Shown in pieces: positions 63,814-64,000 of a DNA stretch of 64,000 bases (positions are counted from its first letter, which is position 1; each line of letters opens with the position of its first letter). The notes under the pieces were generated by a model. It was not told where the DNA came from. It ran no database searches and was given only the letters and a program-made list of their open reading frames with translations. Made by a program: the position numbers and the translations under genes. The stretch comes from JADLBR01 sp964651705 (GTDB lineage Bacteria > Verrucomicrobiota > Verrucomicrobiia > JADLBR01): the NCBI GenBank assembly GCA_964651705.1, contig CAZYWZ010000016.1, positions 19,053 to 83,052 of the forward strand. The letters run 5' to 3'.

Positions 63814-63880
63814 TTGGTGCTGCGGTGCCAGAATCCGGTGTCGGCCGGACGGCGACACCGATTTGGATCCGCAGTCCAAA
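63814..63880 (-). repeat. Dispersed intergenic repeat, copy D
   Basis: Has the same orientation and layout as copy B: TGCGGTGCCAGAATCCGG, a central GGCCGGACGGCGACACCG, then TTTGGATCCGCAGTCC. It begins eight bases after the UroD-like stop and ends the window's coding part. Confidence 0.8.
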
Positions 63881-64000
63881 GGGCTGCCGGCCAGATCATT
63901 CACCAGCACAAAGTGATTCTCGGGTCAGCCCCGCCTCGTGGCGCAGGCATTCTTGCCCAATGCCGCTAGGATTTGGAGGGTGGTTTCGTCTGATGTTTGG

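Overview
The window looks like a piece of a high-GC, Gram-negative genome of the Verrucomicrobiota (or a close PVC relative) that specialises in degrading sulfated, deoxysugar-rich polysaccharides. Taxonomic clues are the DUF1549/DUF1553 - DUF1501 - PPC-domain trio, many exported S1 sulfatases and GH29 fucosidases without SusC/SusD, a GH10 enzyme ending in the acidic 'DPEGDGIPNGIEWPLGGNP' segment frequent in Verrucomicrobia, and a dispersed palindromic intergenic repeat of a type I associate with this phylum. The phylum assignment is inference; no rRNA or tRNA gene was seen.

Layout. 1-2015: 3' end of a GH29 fucosidase and a secreted five-bladed propeller glycosidase, then a decayed GH29 fragment. 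2529-7702: DUF1549/1553, DUF1501 and PPC-domain surface proteins. 8045-9499: two adjacent Phd/VapC toxin-antitoxin pairs; the second has a palindrome inside its promoter. 9744-17555: a parallel beta-helix protein and a very large single polypeptide that joins a GH106-type rhamnosidase, an S1 sulfatase and a GH43/GH32-like propeller. 17714-22644 (minus): a di-haem, LamG/HZS-alpha-like exported protein and an IclR regulator. 22774-35021 (plus, divergent from IclR): a tightly packed eight-gene catabolic operon (GH29, sulfatase, sulfatase, beta-helix, propeller, GH29-like, GH141-like beta-helix, sulfatase). 35035-35480: relic toxin-antitoxin pair. 35773-39651: PQQ-like propeller protein with a methyltransferase-like N-terminus. 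39718-47642: MoxR-DUF58-BatA-BatB/C-BatD/E operon. 47807-51010 (minus): modular GH10 enzyme. 51214-56327: two GH29 enzymes and a sulfatase. 56344-56886 (minus): Uma2 protein. 57061-61844: OmpR-type two-component system, a Gly/His-rich small secreted protein and a second PPC-domain protein. 61845-62696: repeat-rich non-coding DNA. 62697-63806: UroD-like methyltransferase.

How it fits together. Five sulfatase modules, four or five GH29-type enzymes plus one relic, one GH106, three beta-helix proteins and three propeller glycosidase modules, nearly all with signal peptides, point to outer-membrane or periplasmic breakdown of a fucose- and probably rhamnose-containing sulfated glycan such as fucoidan, ulvan or a mucin-like glycan. 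The IclR gene faces the main operon across 129 bp that hold a 15-bp palindrome, so it is the best candidate local regulator. No sugar transporter, fucose catabolic enzyme or formylglycine-generating enzyme is present, so those steps must be encoded elsewhere. The fused rhamnosidase-sulfatase-propeller enzyme is the most unusual object. Homogenised signal peptides across unrelated enzymes, shared basic C-terminal tails and repeats placed in the gaps between convergent genes are further points of interest.
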